Origin: Enterococcus lacertideformus
GTDB lineage: Bacteria; Bacillota; Bacilli; Lactobacillales; Enterococcaceae
Assembly (NCBI GenBank): GCA_015680865.1
Contig: JADAKE010000020.1
Span: 1-64,000 of the forward strand
Direction: 5' to 3'
DNA length: 64,000 nucleotides
The first letter of the stretch is position 1; every line of letters starts with the position of its first letter. The notes beneath the pieces were generated by a model. It saw nothing but the letters and a program-made list of their open reading frames with translations. It did not search any database and was not told where the DNA came from. A program made the position numbers and the translations under genes. Positions 12,231-22,453 of this stretch are shown in pieces.

Positions 12231-12884
12231 CTATGTTATTAATGGTCCTGAAGATTTTTCCGCAATAAGATAATGTCTTTTGTTAGTTAAAGAGATTCAT
12301 TCTTGGCGATCACAAGTGTATAAGATAATCCCTGAAGTTTGAGTGGCTAACATATCAAGGACTTCTTTATCGTTATTTTTAGCGATTTTTATTTTTTTTA
12401 TAATAAATGTATACTATCCATATGTTGTATCAATATGGATAGTATCACCTATCACCAGATTATTGACATTTAAAAAATAAGGAATCGTATGTCCACCAAT
12501 TAGCGCATAACCTTCTTCACCTGGCAACTTACTACCACTCTGCCCCATACCTTTAGCTAAAATTTCGTCACTGTCGCCCCAATACAAGGGACTCGTTACA
12601 TTTAAAGCGGGAATGTCAATACGACCGTATTGTTCGCCAAATTTAGGATAGGGCAGATGGGCTGAATCAATCATTCCTTCTTTTTGCCTAGAGTAAGCAG
12701 AAGTAGCAAGTGTTTTGGTGTCAATTTTTGCCGTTTGCTTTGTATCTAGAAAAAAGACTTTTACAGAATTTATCATACCGTCTAACTGTAAATACTTCCC
12801 TACAGTCAGAATGGTTCCTAAAAATAAAAAGCAAAAAGCTAGTGAAACTAGAAAATTGATGATTAGTTGCGTTAGATACTTCAT
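12231..12884 (-). pseudogene. Sortase with two in-frame stop codons
   Basis: A single continuous frame of 218 codons is interrupted by TAG (12414-12416) and by TGA near the end. N-terminal membrane anchor (LVSLAFCFLFLGTILTVG), then the sortase barrel: YGRIDIPALNV, IGGHTIPYF with the catalytic His, then after the TAG YTFIIKKI, and LYTCDRQE with the catalytic Cys. The second stop follows, then LTNKRHYLIAEK, which should supply the catalytic Arg. All three catalytic residues are thus encoded, but both stops precede essential parts. Sortases cleave sorting signals and attach proteins to lipid II. The class cannot be assigned safely. It sits 3 bases downstream of a candidate substrate gene. Confidence 0.8.
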
Positions 12885-12887
12885 AGA

Positions 12888-13555
12888 CTATTTTTCACTT
12901 TTCTTTTTAAAAAGAAACCCTACAACTCCTAAAAGTACGACACTTGTGGAACTAGCTAAAACAACGTTGGATAAATCTGTTCCTGTTTGTTTAACTGGAG
13001 AACCTGATTGATAAACAATATTCCCTTTTTTATCTGTAACGGTAATGTTAGCTGCTTTGTTACGTGTTAAATATGCCTTACCCGCATCATCAAAAACAAC
13101 TGTTAAACCGAGCAAATCACCTGTTTTTATAACGTGATTCATTAATTGTTTTATCACATTTTTCTTCATTTTTCTTACAACACTATGCACTGTTGTGGTA
13201 TTTGACACATCTACGTCTGTTTGTTGACTAAATAATCTTTTTGCTTTTTTATTTCATTTATGGCCTTTTGAGCAGTAGCTTTTTCAATTTCAACTGTTTT
13301 GAAATAATTTTCTGCAGCATTTAGTTCACTAACTGTAAATGAAAAAGATTTACCATTTAATTTTACTACTTCACGTAACTCATTTAGAATGGCTTTTTCA
13401 TTTTCATTCACAGAGTTAACCAATTTCGTTGTATCATAGCTTTGAATAACTCCATCTGTATCCGTATAGTCTGCAGCATGAGTTGTCAATGAACACATTG
13501 ATGAAAAGATGACTGTTCCTGTAATAATCAGCTTTTTCAAAGATCTATTTTTCAT
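12888..13555 (-). pseudogene. Cell-wall-anchored surface protein with atypical sorting signal (frameshifted)
   Basis: ATG at 13555 follows GGGAGG. The first frame has a signal peptide (MKNRSLKKLIITGTVIF... ending THAA) and a helical region, and ends at 13211. The second frame (to 12888) begins with DVSNTTTVHS and ends with GSPVKQTGT, a hydrophobic helix and KKKSEK. One missing base near 13208 joins them into a protein of about 222 residues. The C-terminus has the layout of a sortase sorting signal, but the pentapeptide is VKQTG, not LPXTG. It lies directly upstream of the sortase and is the obvious substrate candidate. The middle has no recognised domain. Confidence 0.6.
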
Positions 13556-13787
13556 ATGAAATCCTCCCATTAATTGACTTTTATTCTAAAAAGAAAACCA
13601 TTGAAAATTCTTTAATATCACCTCAACTTTGGTTTCAAAAACTACAAATTAGTGATTTACATTACTTAATAATAGAGATTTTTTATTCTTTGGATTATTC
13701 ATTTTTTGTTAAAACAATAAAATGAAAATAAAGTCATTATTATTTATTTGATAAACTACAGGAAAACTGATTATTGGAGGAGTAGTA

Positions 13788-14054
13788 ATGGCTTACAAAA
13801 GAAATATCAAAATGAAGGAATATACTTTAGGTAAAGACACACATGTTACTGGAGAACTACTCGGAAATATCAAAACGATTCGCTTAGAAGTCGATGGTGA
13901 GTTAAAACGTGGCTCTACCTTAGAATTTACAGATAAAACAGCTTTTAATTACTATGCCATTGATAAAATAAAAAATAAACATTCGAAAGTTTACATGGTA
14001 GCATTTGATGAAAAAGATCAGTATATACTTAAACGAAGAGTCAAAATTAAATAA
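13788..14054 (+). CDS. Orphan single Ig-like module protein
   Basis: An 88-residue protein that is a single copy of the Ig-like module repeated four times in the giant surface protein encoded downstream on the other strand. Shared features are EYxLGxDxxxxGxxxG at the start, IRLEVDGELK, YYAIDKIKN and VYMVAFDEKDQY. It has no signal peptide, membrane segment or sorting signal, so it would stay in the cytoplasm unless exported by a non-classical route. GGAGGAGTAGTA precedes the ATG. A terminator follows at 14102. It may be a moved or orphaned module, or a folded fragment with its own role; the frame is intact and ends cleanly. Confidence 0.6.
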   Translation: MAYKRNIKMKEYTLGKDTHVTGELLGNIKTIRLEVDGELKRGSTLEFTDKTAFNYYAIDKIKNKHSKVYMVAFDEKDQYILKRRVKIK

Positions 14055-14101
14055 TTAAATGTGTCACATTTGTAATCTGTCAATAAACAATATCATTTTA
14101 C

Positions 14102-14143
14102 CCAACAAAGCAATCATTCATTAGTTGCTTTGTTGGTTTTTTT
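14102..14143 (+). terminator. Rho-independent terminator
   Basis: CCAACAAAGCAA pairs perfectly with TTGCTTTGTTGG across an 11-base loop, followed by eight T residues. It terminates the orphan Ig-module gene. Confidence 0.9.
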
Positions 14144-15639
14144 TAGCATAAATTCTTCATATTCAAATAAAAACTTCATAATTGTTATCAGAAAATTTTT
14201 CTTTTAAACAATTGAGACTAACGATTTAATACGAGGATACCATTTGTTACCGTATATTGGTAATTACCGTTCGTATTATGTTTTAAGTCTGCATGGTTCA
14301 CCGCTAAACGTGTATTATTCGCTTCTCGATGAGCGACTGTGACAATGTCTCCTTCTTGCAATTCAACGGTTTTCGTTTCTTTAGGATAGGTTTGATACCC
14401 AATATATTCTTTTTCGAAAATCGTCTCACCGTCGCGGGCAATTGAAATGCTTGCATAACGATCACTGAAGTAAGAATGAGGTATGCCGTCATTTGTTCGA
14501 ATTGTTGCAACACCATCTGCTACATTTAAAGTAGCAAATGTCCAATCGCCAAGCCCTATAAAGGTGAATTCTTGTAATTTTTGATACGCATCTTCCACTT
14601 TCGCTAGTAATTGTTGCTTAGTTTCGCTGTCTGGTAAAGCGGTAACCAATGCTTTGGCGTCATCAATATTTTTTTGTACAATTGTTGGTTTTACTGCTGT
14701 CTCGTTCTCTTCTTGGAATAAATCAGTGACAGCTTCCGTAGCTTCTTTCAAATGGTTCGTTAAAGTAACATTAATCGTGCCATCTTCTTTTACAAACATA
14801 TATGGTTTTTTCAGATAGCCGGTATCTGTTTGCAATTCAAGTGAGTAAACACCATTCGGGATATTTTCTAGTGTTACTTCACCTTGATTCAAGGTCACTT
14901 CTTTATATAAAGTGTCCCCGTCTAATATTCTTAGTTTCATGCCGTCAAATAGTTCCTCATCTGTGAAATCTAAGGTTACGTTACTTGTTAAATTCATTGC
15001 TTTTAATTCATCATTTGTTACTAATGACAATACAGAACTCAATCGATTATCCTGAGTAAGCTGATCGATTGCCTCCGATAATTGATCATTTGGTACGACT
15101 TGTGCCAAGTGTGCAACAGGCGTATATCCTTGTTCTTTTACTTGTTGTCGGGTCTCTTTAGAAACAGACAACCCCCAAGCATTAAACACAGGTGAAAAAT
15201 CATATTTCTTTGATTCGCCTAAATATTGAACTAACAGATTTGGTAAAGTATAGTTACCAGCATTAAATCCTGATTGATTTGCTAATTCTCGATATTTAGT
15301 GTAGAAGTTTTTAAAGCCTTCATTTCCAGCTTTATCGATGATATTAGACAAATTCTGTATGATAAGGCGTAACAACAAATGGTACAGTCAGATCTTTGGC
15401 TTCTAAAACTGCTTCATTTTTGCCAAATGAGATGCCTGATTCTTTATTTGAACCATTTGCAAGTAACCGTAAATTCATGTTGCTAGTATAATTTGGATTG
15501 ACTTGCTTGATTTTTATTTTTGATCCTTTTTCAAGCTGAATTCCTAGATCTTGTTGATCATGTCCATTACCCATATTGATCCCCGCATTTAGTGTTTCTG
15601 TTGGGCGTGCGGTTGTATGAATGGTTTGCTCCTTGATTA

Positions 15640-16650
15640 CTTTTACTTTCTCACGAGCAATCTCAATGTCTGCATTATCATAAGCGATCAAATAAACTTC
15701 ATCGGTTAAGTTTTTAATCTTATCCACTGCATAATATTTAAACGGACTATTTCCTGGTACAGAACGAGCAAAGAGTTTGCCATTCACTTCTAATCGAAGG
15801 GCATGAACTTCTCCTGTATATTCACCTCTTAGATAGTTGTCTCCGCTACCTAGTTTATACTCATTTGATGCAATCGTTCCTTTTCGTGCCGTTTCGATCG
15901 TCACTGGTTGCTTATCCAGTTCATTTCCTTTAACATCATAGGCAATAATATTAACTTGATCGTTCATATTTTTTACTTTATCTACTGCATAATATTGGAA
16001 TTTGTTACCAGAAACTCCTGCTTTGGCTTTCAATTCGCCATTAACTTCTATACGGATATGATCCACATCACCGGTATAAGTTCCGCGAATATAGCGGTCA
16101 GTGTTTCCTAATACATAAGGGACAGTCTGAACAGTTCCTGCTAATGCATTTTGAATTGTCACTGCTTTGCGGTCTAATTCATTCCCATTTTTATCATAGG
16201 CAATCAGTGAAACTTGATCAGCGATATTTTTGATTTTATCGACTGCATAATAACGGATTTTATTACCTGTCACTCCTGCTTTGGCCTTTAATTCACCATT
16301 GACTTCTAAACGGACATGGTCCACATCGCCAGTGTAAGTACCTTCGATATAGCGATCAGCACTATTTAGGGTAAAGGATACTTCAGAAAGTGCGCCTTGA
16401 ACTGGCAATACATTTACTTGTTGACGATCCACTTGACGATTGTCTTTATTGTAACCAATCAAAAAGACTTGATCGTTTGGACTCTTGATTTTATCAACTG
16501 CATAGTATTGGAAACTTTCGCCTTTGACTGTTGATTTGGCATAAGTTACGCCATTGACTTCTAATTTTAAATAGTCAATATTTCCGGTAAATGTTCCGCG
16601 AATGTAGCGATCACTACCTAAAAGTTGGTATTCTTGTACACTTAGTGAAC
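15640..16650 (-). repeat. Four tandem Ig-like modules
   Basis: Four copies of about 80 residues carry the pattern LGxxDRYIRGxYTGDVDxxRLEVNGELKAKA, then YYAVDKIKN and QVxLIAYDxxGNELD. They connect the mucin-binding repeats to the peptidase region and are homologous to the single-module protein at 13788-14054. Confidence 0.8.
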
Positions 16651-16789
16651 CAACTAACGAATCAAAAAGCTTCTGAGCTTGCTCAATTTTTGCTAATAAT
16701 TGTTGTTTCAAACTTGAATCAAGCAATACGTTTACTTTTTCTTTCGCATCATTGATTTGCTCTTGAGTATTGGATTCTTTTGGTTCTTC

Positions 16790-19700
16790 CCCATCAAAAA
16801 GTCTATTGACAGCTGTCTTAGCAGCTGCAGCGGCTACCGATTGATCGACTAATAAACCATCTTGCACTAAGTAAGTATAGTCACCATTATTATTTGGTTT
16901 TAACTCTTCATGATTGACAATAAAACGTGTTCTATTGGCTTCTTGTTTAGTAATGGAAACGATATCACCATCTTGCAGATACACTTCGTCAGTCTTAGCA
17001 GGATAAGAGACATTTCCTTTATATTCTTTTGATAGTACTTCAGTCTCTCCCCGTGTCACGTGGATAGTTGCATAGTTGTTATTAAAATAAGAATGAGGAG
17101 TTCCTGCTTGAGTACGAACCACTAATTTGCCTTTTGTGACAGTGATTCGTGAGAATAGAAAATCTGATAAGCCTTTTAATTGGAATTCTTGTAAACCGTT
17201 ATAAGCTTGATCAACTTTTTCTAATAATTCTGTTTTTGCTTCACCGTCTGGTAATGCGTTCACTTTAGCCCTTGCTTGGTCAATTTTGGTTTGTTCTAAG
17301 TTTTTCTTAACAACCGTTTGTGCTTCATCTTCATAGAGCCCTTTAACTGCTTCTTGCGCCTCTTTTAGTACTTTATTTGACTCAAGTAATAACAAACCAT
17401 CTTGGACTATATACGTATAGGTTCCTTTGTTATCTGGTTTTAAATCTGGGTGATTGACTATCATCCGTTTTTCTGTTGCTTCTTCTTTTGTGAGAGTTAA
17501 GATATCGCCATCTTGTAAGGCCACTTCCTCTTGACTAGCTGGATAGTTGGTTTTGCCATTGTATTCTTTAGAAAAAATAGTTTCCTCATTTCGCGTAACT
17601 TGGATCGTGCTATAGATTCCATTCCAGTCATAATGAGGATATCCAGCTTGGGTACGAACGACTAATTTACCTTTCGTGACAGTGATACGTGAAAAGAGAA
17701 AATTCTCTACTCCTTTTAATTGGATTTCTTGCAAACCATTAAATGCTTGGTCCACTTTTTCCAATAAGTCAGTTTTTACTTCGCCATCTGGTAATCCATT
17801 GACTTTTTCTCTGGCACCGTCAATATCTTTTTGTAGCAAGGTTTTCTTGACGATCGTTTGCGCTTCGTCTTCATATAATTATCTAACCGTATTTTGCGCT
17901 TCCAATTGCATTTTTCGAGAAGTTTCGATCAATAAGCCATCTTGGACCACATATGTGTAGGTACCTTTGTTATTTGGTTTTAACTCTGGATGATTCACTA
18001 CCGTTGTGGCGTTGCTTCTTCTTTTGTTATTGTGACAATGTCGCCATTTTGTAAGTCAACTTCTTCGGTTTCTTCTTGGTATGTTGTTGTCCCTATATAC
18101 TCACGAGAATAGATTTCTTCTTCTCCTCGTGACACTTGAATCGTAGCATAGACTTTTCTCCAATCAAAATGCGGGCGACCTGTTGAAGTTCTAACAAGTA
18201 ATTTGTCCTTTGTTACTGTTATTGTTGAAAATAATGTGTTATATCCACCTTTTAGCTGAATTTCTTGCAAACCATTAAATGCTTGGTCCACTTTTTCCAA
18301 TAATTCATTTTTTAATTCGCCATTAGGTAACCCATTGACTTTTTCTCTGGCACTATCAATATCTGTTTGTAGCAACGTTTTCTTGACTATCGTCTGCGCT
18401 TCATCTTCATATAAACCTTTAACGGCATTTTGTGCATCCAATTGTGCTTTTCGAGCAACTTCGATCAATAAGCCATCTTGGACCACATACGTATAATTCC
18501 CCTTATTATCTGGTTTTAAATCTTCATGATTAACAACAAAACGTCTTTGGTTGGCTTCTTCTTTTGTTACCGTGACAATATCGCCGTTTTGTAAGTCCAC
18601 TTCTTCCGTTGCCGCTTGGTTTGATGTCGTTCCTACATATTCACGTGAATAAATTGCTTCTTCTCCTCGTGTTACTTGGATCGTAGCATAAACTCTTCCC
18701 CAGTTAAAATGCGGCGCTCCTGCCGAAGTTCTGACAAGCAATTTATTTTTTGTCACTGTGATTCGTGAAAATAGTGTGTCGTATCCACCTCTTAGCTGAA
18801 TTTCTTGCAAACCATTAAAGGCTTGATCGACTTTTGCCAATAATTTGGTCTTTTCTTCACCTTCTGGTAATGCATTGACTTTTTCTCTGGCACTATCAAT
18901 ATCTTTTTGTAGCAACGTTTTCTTAACGATCGTTTGTGCTTCATCTTCGTATAAGCCTTTAACTGCATTACGCGCATCTACTACCACTATATGAGAATCT
19001 TCAATCAACATACCGTCTCGAACCACATACGTATAGTTCCCACCGGTATTTGGTTTTAATTCTGGATGATTAACGACCATTCGTTGTGGCGTTGCTTCTA
19101 GTTTCATGACTGTGACAATGTCGCCATCTCGTAAGTCAACTTCTGATGTTCCTTTAGTGTACACTTCGTTTCCATAATATTCTAAATGATAAACATTTTG
19201 TTCGCCACGTTTGACCGTTATTTCAGCATAGTTTTCTTCAAAAGCATAATGTGGTCTACCTTCTTCTGTTCGTACCACTAATTTACCGTTTGTAACAGTC
19301 ATTCGAGAAAATAACCGATTATCAAAACCTTTTAATTGGATTTCTTGCAACCCATTAAAGGCTTGATCAACTTTTGCCAGTAATGCTGTTTTTTCTTCAC
19401 CATCTGCCAATGCATTGACTTTTTCTCTGGCACTATCAATTTCTGTTTGGAGCAATGTTTTCTTGACGATCGTTTGTGCTTCGTCTTCATATAAGCCTTT
19501 GACCGCATTTCGCGCATCTACTACCACTATACGAGAATCTTCAATCAACATACCGTCTCGAACCACATACGTATAGTTCCCACCATTATTTGGTTTTAAT
19601 TCTGGATGATTGACTATCATTCGTTTTTCTGTTGCTTCTTCTTTTGTGAGAGTTACGATATCTCCATCTTGTAAAGCCACTTCCTCTTGACTAGCTGGAT

Positions 19701-20060
19701 AGTTTGTTTTGCCATCGTATTCTTTAGAAAAAATAGTTTCTTCATTTCGCGTGACTTGGATCGTGCTATAGATTCCATTCCAGACATAATGAGGATGACC
19801 GTTTTGGGTACGAACTAATAATTTTCCTTTCGTAACAGTGATTCGTGAAAAGAGAAATTTCTCTATTCCTTTTAATTGTATTTCTTGTAAGCCATTAAAG
19901 GCTTGGTCAACCTTTGCTAGTAATGCTGTTTTTTCTTCACCATCTGGTAATGCATTGACTTTTTCTCGAGCATTGTCAATATCGGTTTGGAGCAATGTTT
20001 TCTTAACGATTGTTTGTGCTTCATCTTCATATAACCCTTTAACAGCACTTTGGGCAATTT
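16790..20060 (-). repeat. About six tandem 540-bp repeats (helical hairpin + mucin-binding module)
   Basis: The motif LLQxDIDxAREKVNxLPDGE recurs with its first codon near 19995, 19455, 18915, 18375, 17839 and 17290, a period of about 180 residues. Each unit continues with LLxKVDQAFNGLQEIQLKG, LFSRITVTKGKLxVRT, a PHY/PHF position, SxEEVxLQDGDIVTxTKEEA and NHPELKPNxxGNYTYVVxDG. The units are closely similar but not identical, so they could recombine or be collapsed in assembly. Confidence 0.8.
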
Positions 20061-20788
20061 GGGAAGTTTCGAGTAACTTTCCTCCTATGACTGTATAAGT
20101 ATATACTTCACGATAACCTGGATGTAAAGCTGGTTGATTTACGTGTTCTACTGCGCTAGTATAGTTCGTAATTTGAAGGACGTCTCCTTCTTGAACATCG
20201 TATGTCTATGCACCTGAGTAATGTGTATTTCCATAAATCTGAGTTAGATATTTTACAACTCCTCTACTTGTTGAAAACCTTAACGCAGATAACGACCCGT
20301 AATTCCCAGGTTGTGGCCGTCCTTCAGTATGTTGAAACGAGATTTTCCCATTAGCAAATGACACACGCATATAAGTTTTTCCTTGAAGCCTTAATTTGAA
20401 TCTCACTAGTTCCTTGTGCTTCCCTTGCAGAATCAATGGTTTTTGGCTCAGCTTGCTGCGTTAGAGCTTATTCTGAACTATCGGCTGTTTGCTCTGTTTG
20501 TTCTGTTTGGTTCTCTGCTGGCGCCTGTGAATTTTCACTAGAAGTCATTGGTTTTTGAAGCAGATCACTGGTTTCTGTTGTTAGTTGCTTATTTTCTGTT
20601 GATGACGACACAGTTTCTTGTGCCGATTTTTCTTCCGTAGTAGCTAAAGTAACGAGCGGATTAGCTAAACTAGACAATAAGACTAGCCCTGTCGTTGAAG
20701 TAGAAAGAATTTTCTTCATTTTTTTCTTTTTACTCATTAAAAATTTCTCCTTCTTAAAAGTTATCTCATCATTTATTTTACTCAACAA

Positions 20789-21050
20789 TCAAATTGTTTA
20801 AGCAACCTCCCCCTTTAAACAAATAACTTATTCAATAACCCTAAGTATTCCTTAGCTAAACCTAGGATCGTAGCATCATTTTATAAAATTATTTACTAAC
20901 CTTATTATTATTTTTTTGACTCATTAAAAAAAATCCACATATCGTAAATAATTTTTTCTAATAAGATTTTTACCAGTATAAGTAAGTTCATTATTGCTGT
21001 TATCACTATTGAGAAGTGCAAAAACAAGTGGCAGATGACTCATTGATTTT
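20789..21050. other. Gene-free stretch upstream of the giant surface protein
   Basis: AT-rich sequence without a coding frame. It should hold the promoter of the surface protein gene. No clear consensus promoter or operator is recognised. Confidence 0.3.
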
Positions 21051-21090
21051 TTAATAAAAAAAAGATTAGAGCAACAAAAAGCTCTAATCT
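21051..21090 (-). terminator. Rho-independent terminator of the nucleotide-sugar dehydrogenase operon
   Basis: On the minus strand AGATTAGAGC pairs with GCTCTAATCT across an 8-base loop and is followed by a long T-run. It lies 39 bases after the dehydrogenase stop codon. Confidence 0.9.
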
Positions 21091-21128
21091 CATTAAATAA
21101 GTCAGCAATGTATTATCGTTCGTCTTTC

Positions 21129-22407
21129 TTACAGTAATTCAATATTACTTTTATCTTCAATATTTTTTGTAGCATTTCTTGTATCAAAGATCATTTTCGC
21201 ATTCTTTTGGATCATTGCATAATCAACTGTGGAATGATCGGTAGTGATCACGATTAGATCATAGTGTGCCAAATGTTCTTCATCCAATAACGTTAATCCT
21301 TGATAATTTTTTGAGTGATGTTCATATGTTTGAATATAGGGATCATAAAAATCTACGTTAGCAAATTCCGCTTGAAAATTGAGCATGATATCAATCGCTG
21401 GACTTTCTCTGTAATCAGAAATATCTTTTTTATACGCCATACCTAATAATAATATTTTGCTATCGTGAAGCGTGATTTTTCTTTTGTTTAATATTTTAGT
21501 GATCCTTGAAACAATGTAGTTTGACATATTGTTATTTACTAACATTGAACTTTCAATCATTGATGTATGGAATCCTTGTTCCTTGGCTTTCCACGATAAG
21601 TAATAAGGATCTAAAGGAATACAATGCCCACCTAGTCCAGGTCTGGATAAAACGCTTGAAAACCATAGGGCTTGGTTTTTGCCGCCTCAATTACTTCCCA
21701 AACGTTGATCTGCATTTTTTCACATAACATTGTTAATTCATTGATCAAACCAATATTGATATTTCGATACGTATTTTCCAGAAGCTTCTCCATTTCAGCA
21801 ACTTCAGGTGTGCAAACTTTATGGATCTTTGATTCCAATACCTCTTTATAAAAGGCTTCAATCACCTCTAAAGCATCCGTGCCAATACCGCTCACTACCT
21901 TAGGAGTATTTTTAGTTGTGTACATTTTGTTGCCAGTATCCACTCTTTCTGGTGAAAAGCCCAAGTAAAAATCTTGTTCACAACGTTTTCCAGAAGCTTC
22001 GAGAATGGGCTTTAATAATTCTCTGGTGGTTCCTGTATAATAGTAGATTCTAATACAACTACGCTCTTTTTACTTAAAAATTTGGCAATCAAACTTCCCG
22101 CATGTTGGATATAGTTTGTGTCGGGTTGATAGTGATCATCTAAAGGTGTTGGGACACAAATCACAAGGATCTCTAAGTCTTTTACTAGAGAAAAATCATT
22201 TGACGGAACAAATTTATCTGTTGCTAATACTCTTTCGATTTCCTGATTTTTAACGTCATCTACATAGATTTTTGCTGCCAATAAAAACTGGATTTTTTCA
22301 TCATTTACATCTAATCCCACCGTCTGAAATCCTTTTTTAGCACACTCTATCGCCAATGGTAAACCGACGTATCCTAAACCAACAATACCAATTTTGGCTG
22401 TTTTCAA
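21129..22407 (-). pseudogene. UDP-HexNAc 6-dehydrogenase (WbpA/TuaD-like), two frameshifts
   Basis: Three frames add up to a full nucleotide-sugar dehydrogenase of about 425 residues, which oxidises a UDP-sugar to the UDP-uronic acid with two NAD+. First frame: Rossmann GLGYVGLPLA near residue 10 and ICVPTPL. Second: LGFSPERVDTGNK and the ENTYRN region. Third: after a break, GGHCIPLDPYYLSWK with the catalytic Cys, then LLLGMAYKKDISDYRESP. Breaks are one missing T near 22040 and one missing G near 21643, both in short runs. SPERVDxGN is closer to UDP-GlcNAc dehydrogenases than to UDP-glucose dehydrogenases. It follows the HAS-like synthase and probably supplies its acidic precursor. Confidence 0.8.
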
Positions 22408-22453
22408 TTCAATTTTTTTAATAAGTCTTTTTTCATTGCTTCCTATCTATTAT

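Larger units (their letters stand above)
14218..20737 (-). pseudogene. Giant secreted mucin-binding protein with M60 (enhancin-like) peptidase remnant
   Basis: Reconstructed length about 2,170 codons, in five frame segments. From the N-terminus: signal peptide from the ATG at 20737 (MSKKKKMKKILSTST), a Ser/Thr/Glu linker, a divergent mucin/carbohydrate-binding module, about six repeats of a helical hairpin (toxin C2-like) plus mucin-binding module, four Ig-like modules, the first part of an M60 peptidase domain (PTETLNAGINMG, LEKGSKIKIKQVNPNYTSN), its last part (FYTKYRELANQSGFN) and a final helical hairpin + mucin-binding module. Lesions: TAA at 20468-20470, a frameshift near 20425, TAG at 20206-20208, a 4-base loss near 18000, TAA at 17879-17881 and a large deletion at about 15360 that removes the M60 core with HExxH. 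No LPXTG or WxL anchor is seen. Intact relatives bind and cleave host mucin. Confidence 0.75.

Noticed and set aside
16790..20060. Regular repeats that might be a CRISPR array.
   Set aside because: The period is 540 bases, the units are coding and translate into a conserved protein repeat. No short repeat-spacer structure and no cas genes exist in the window.
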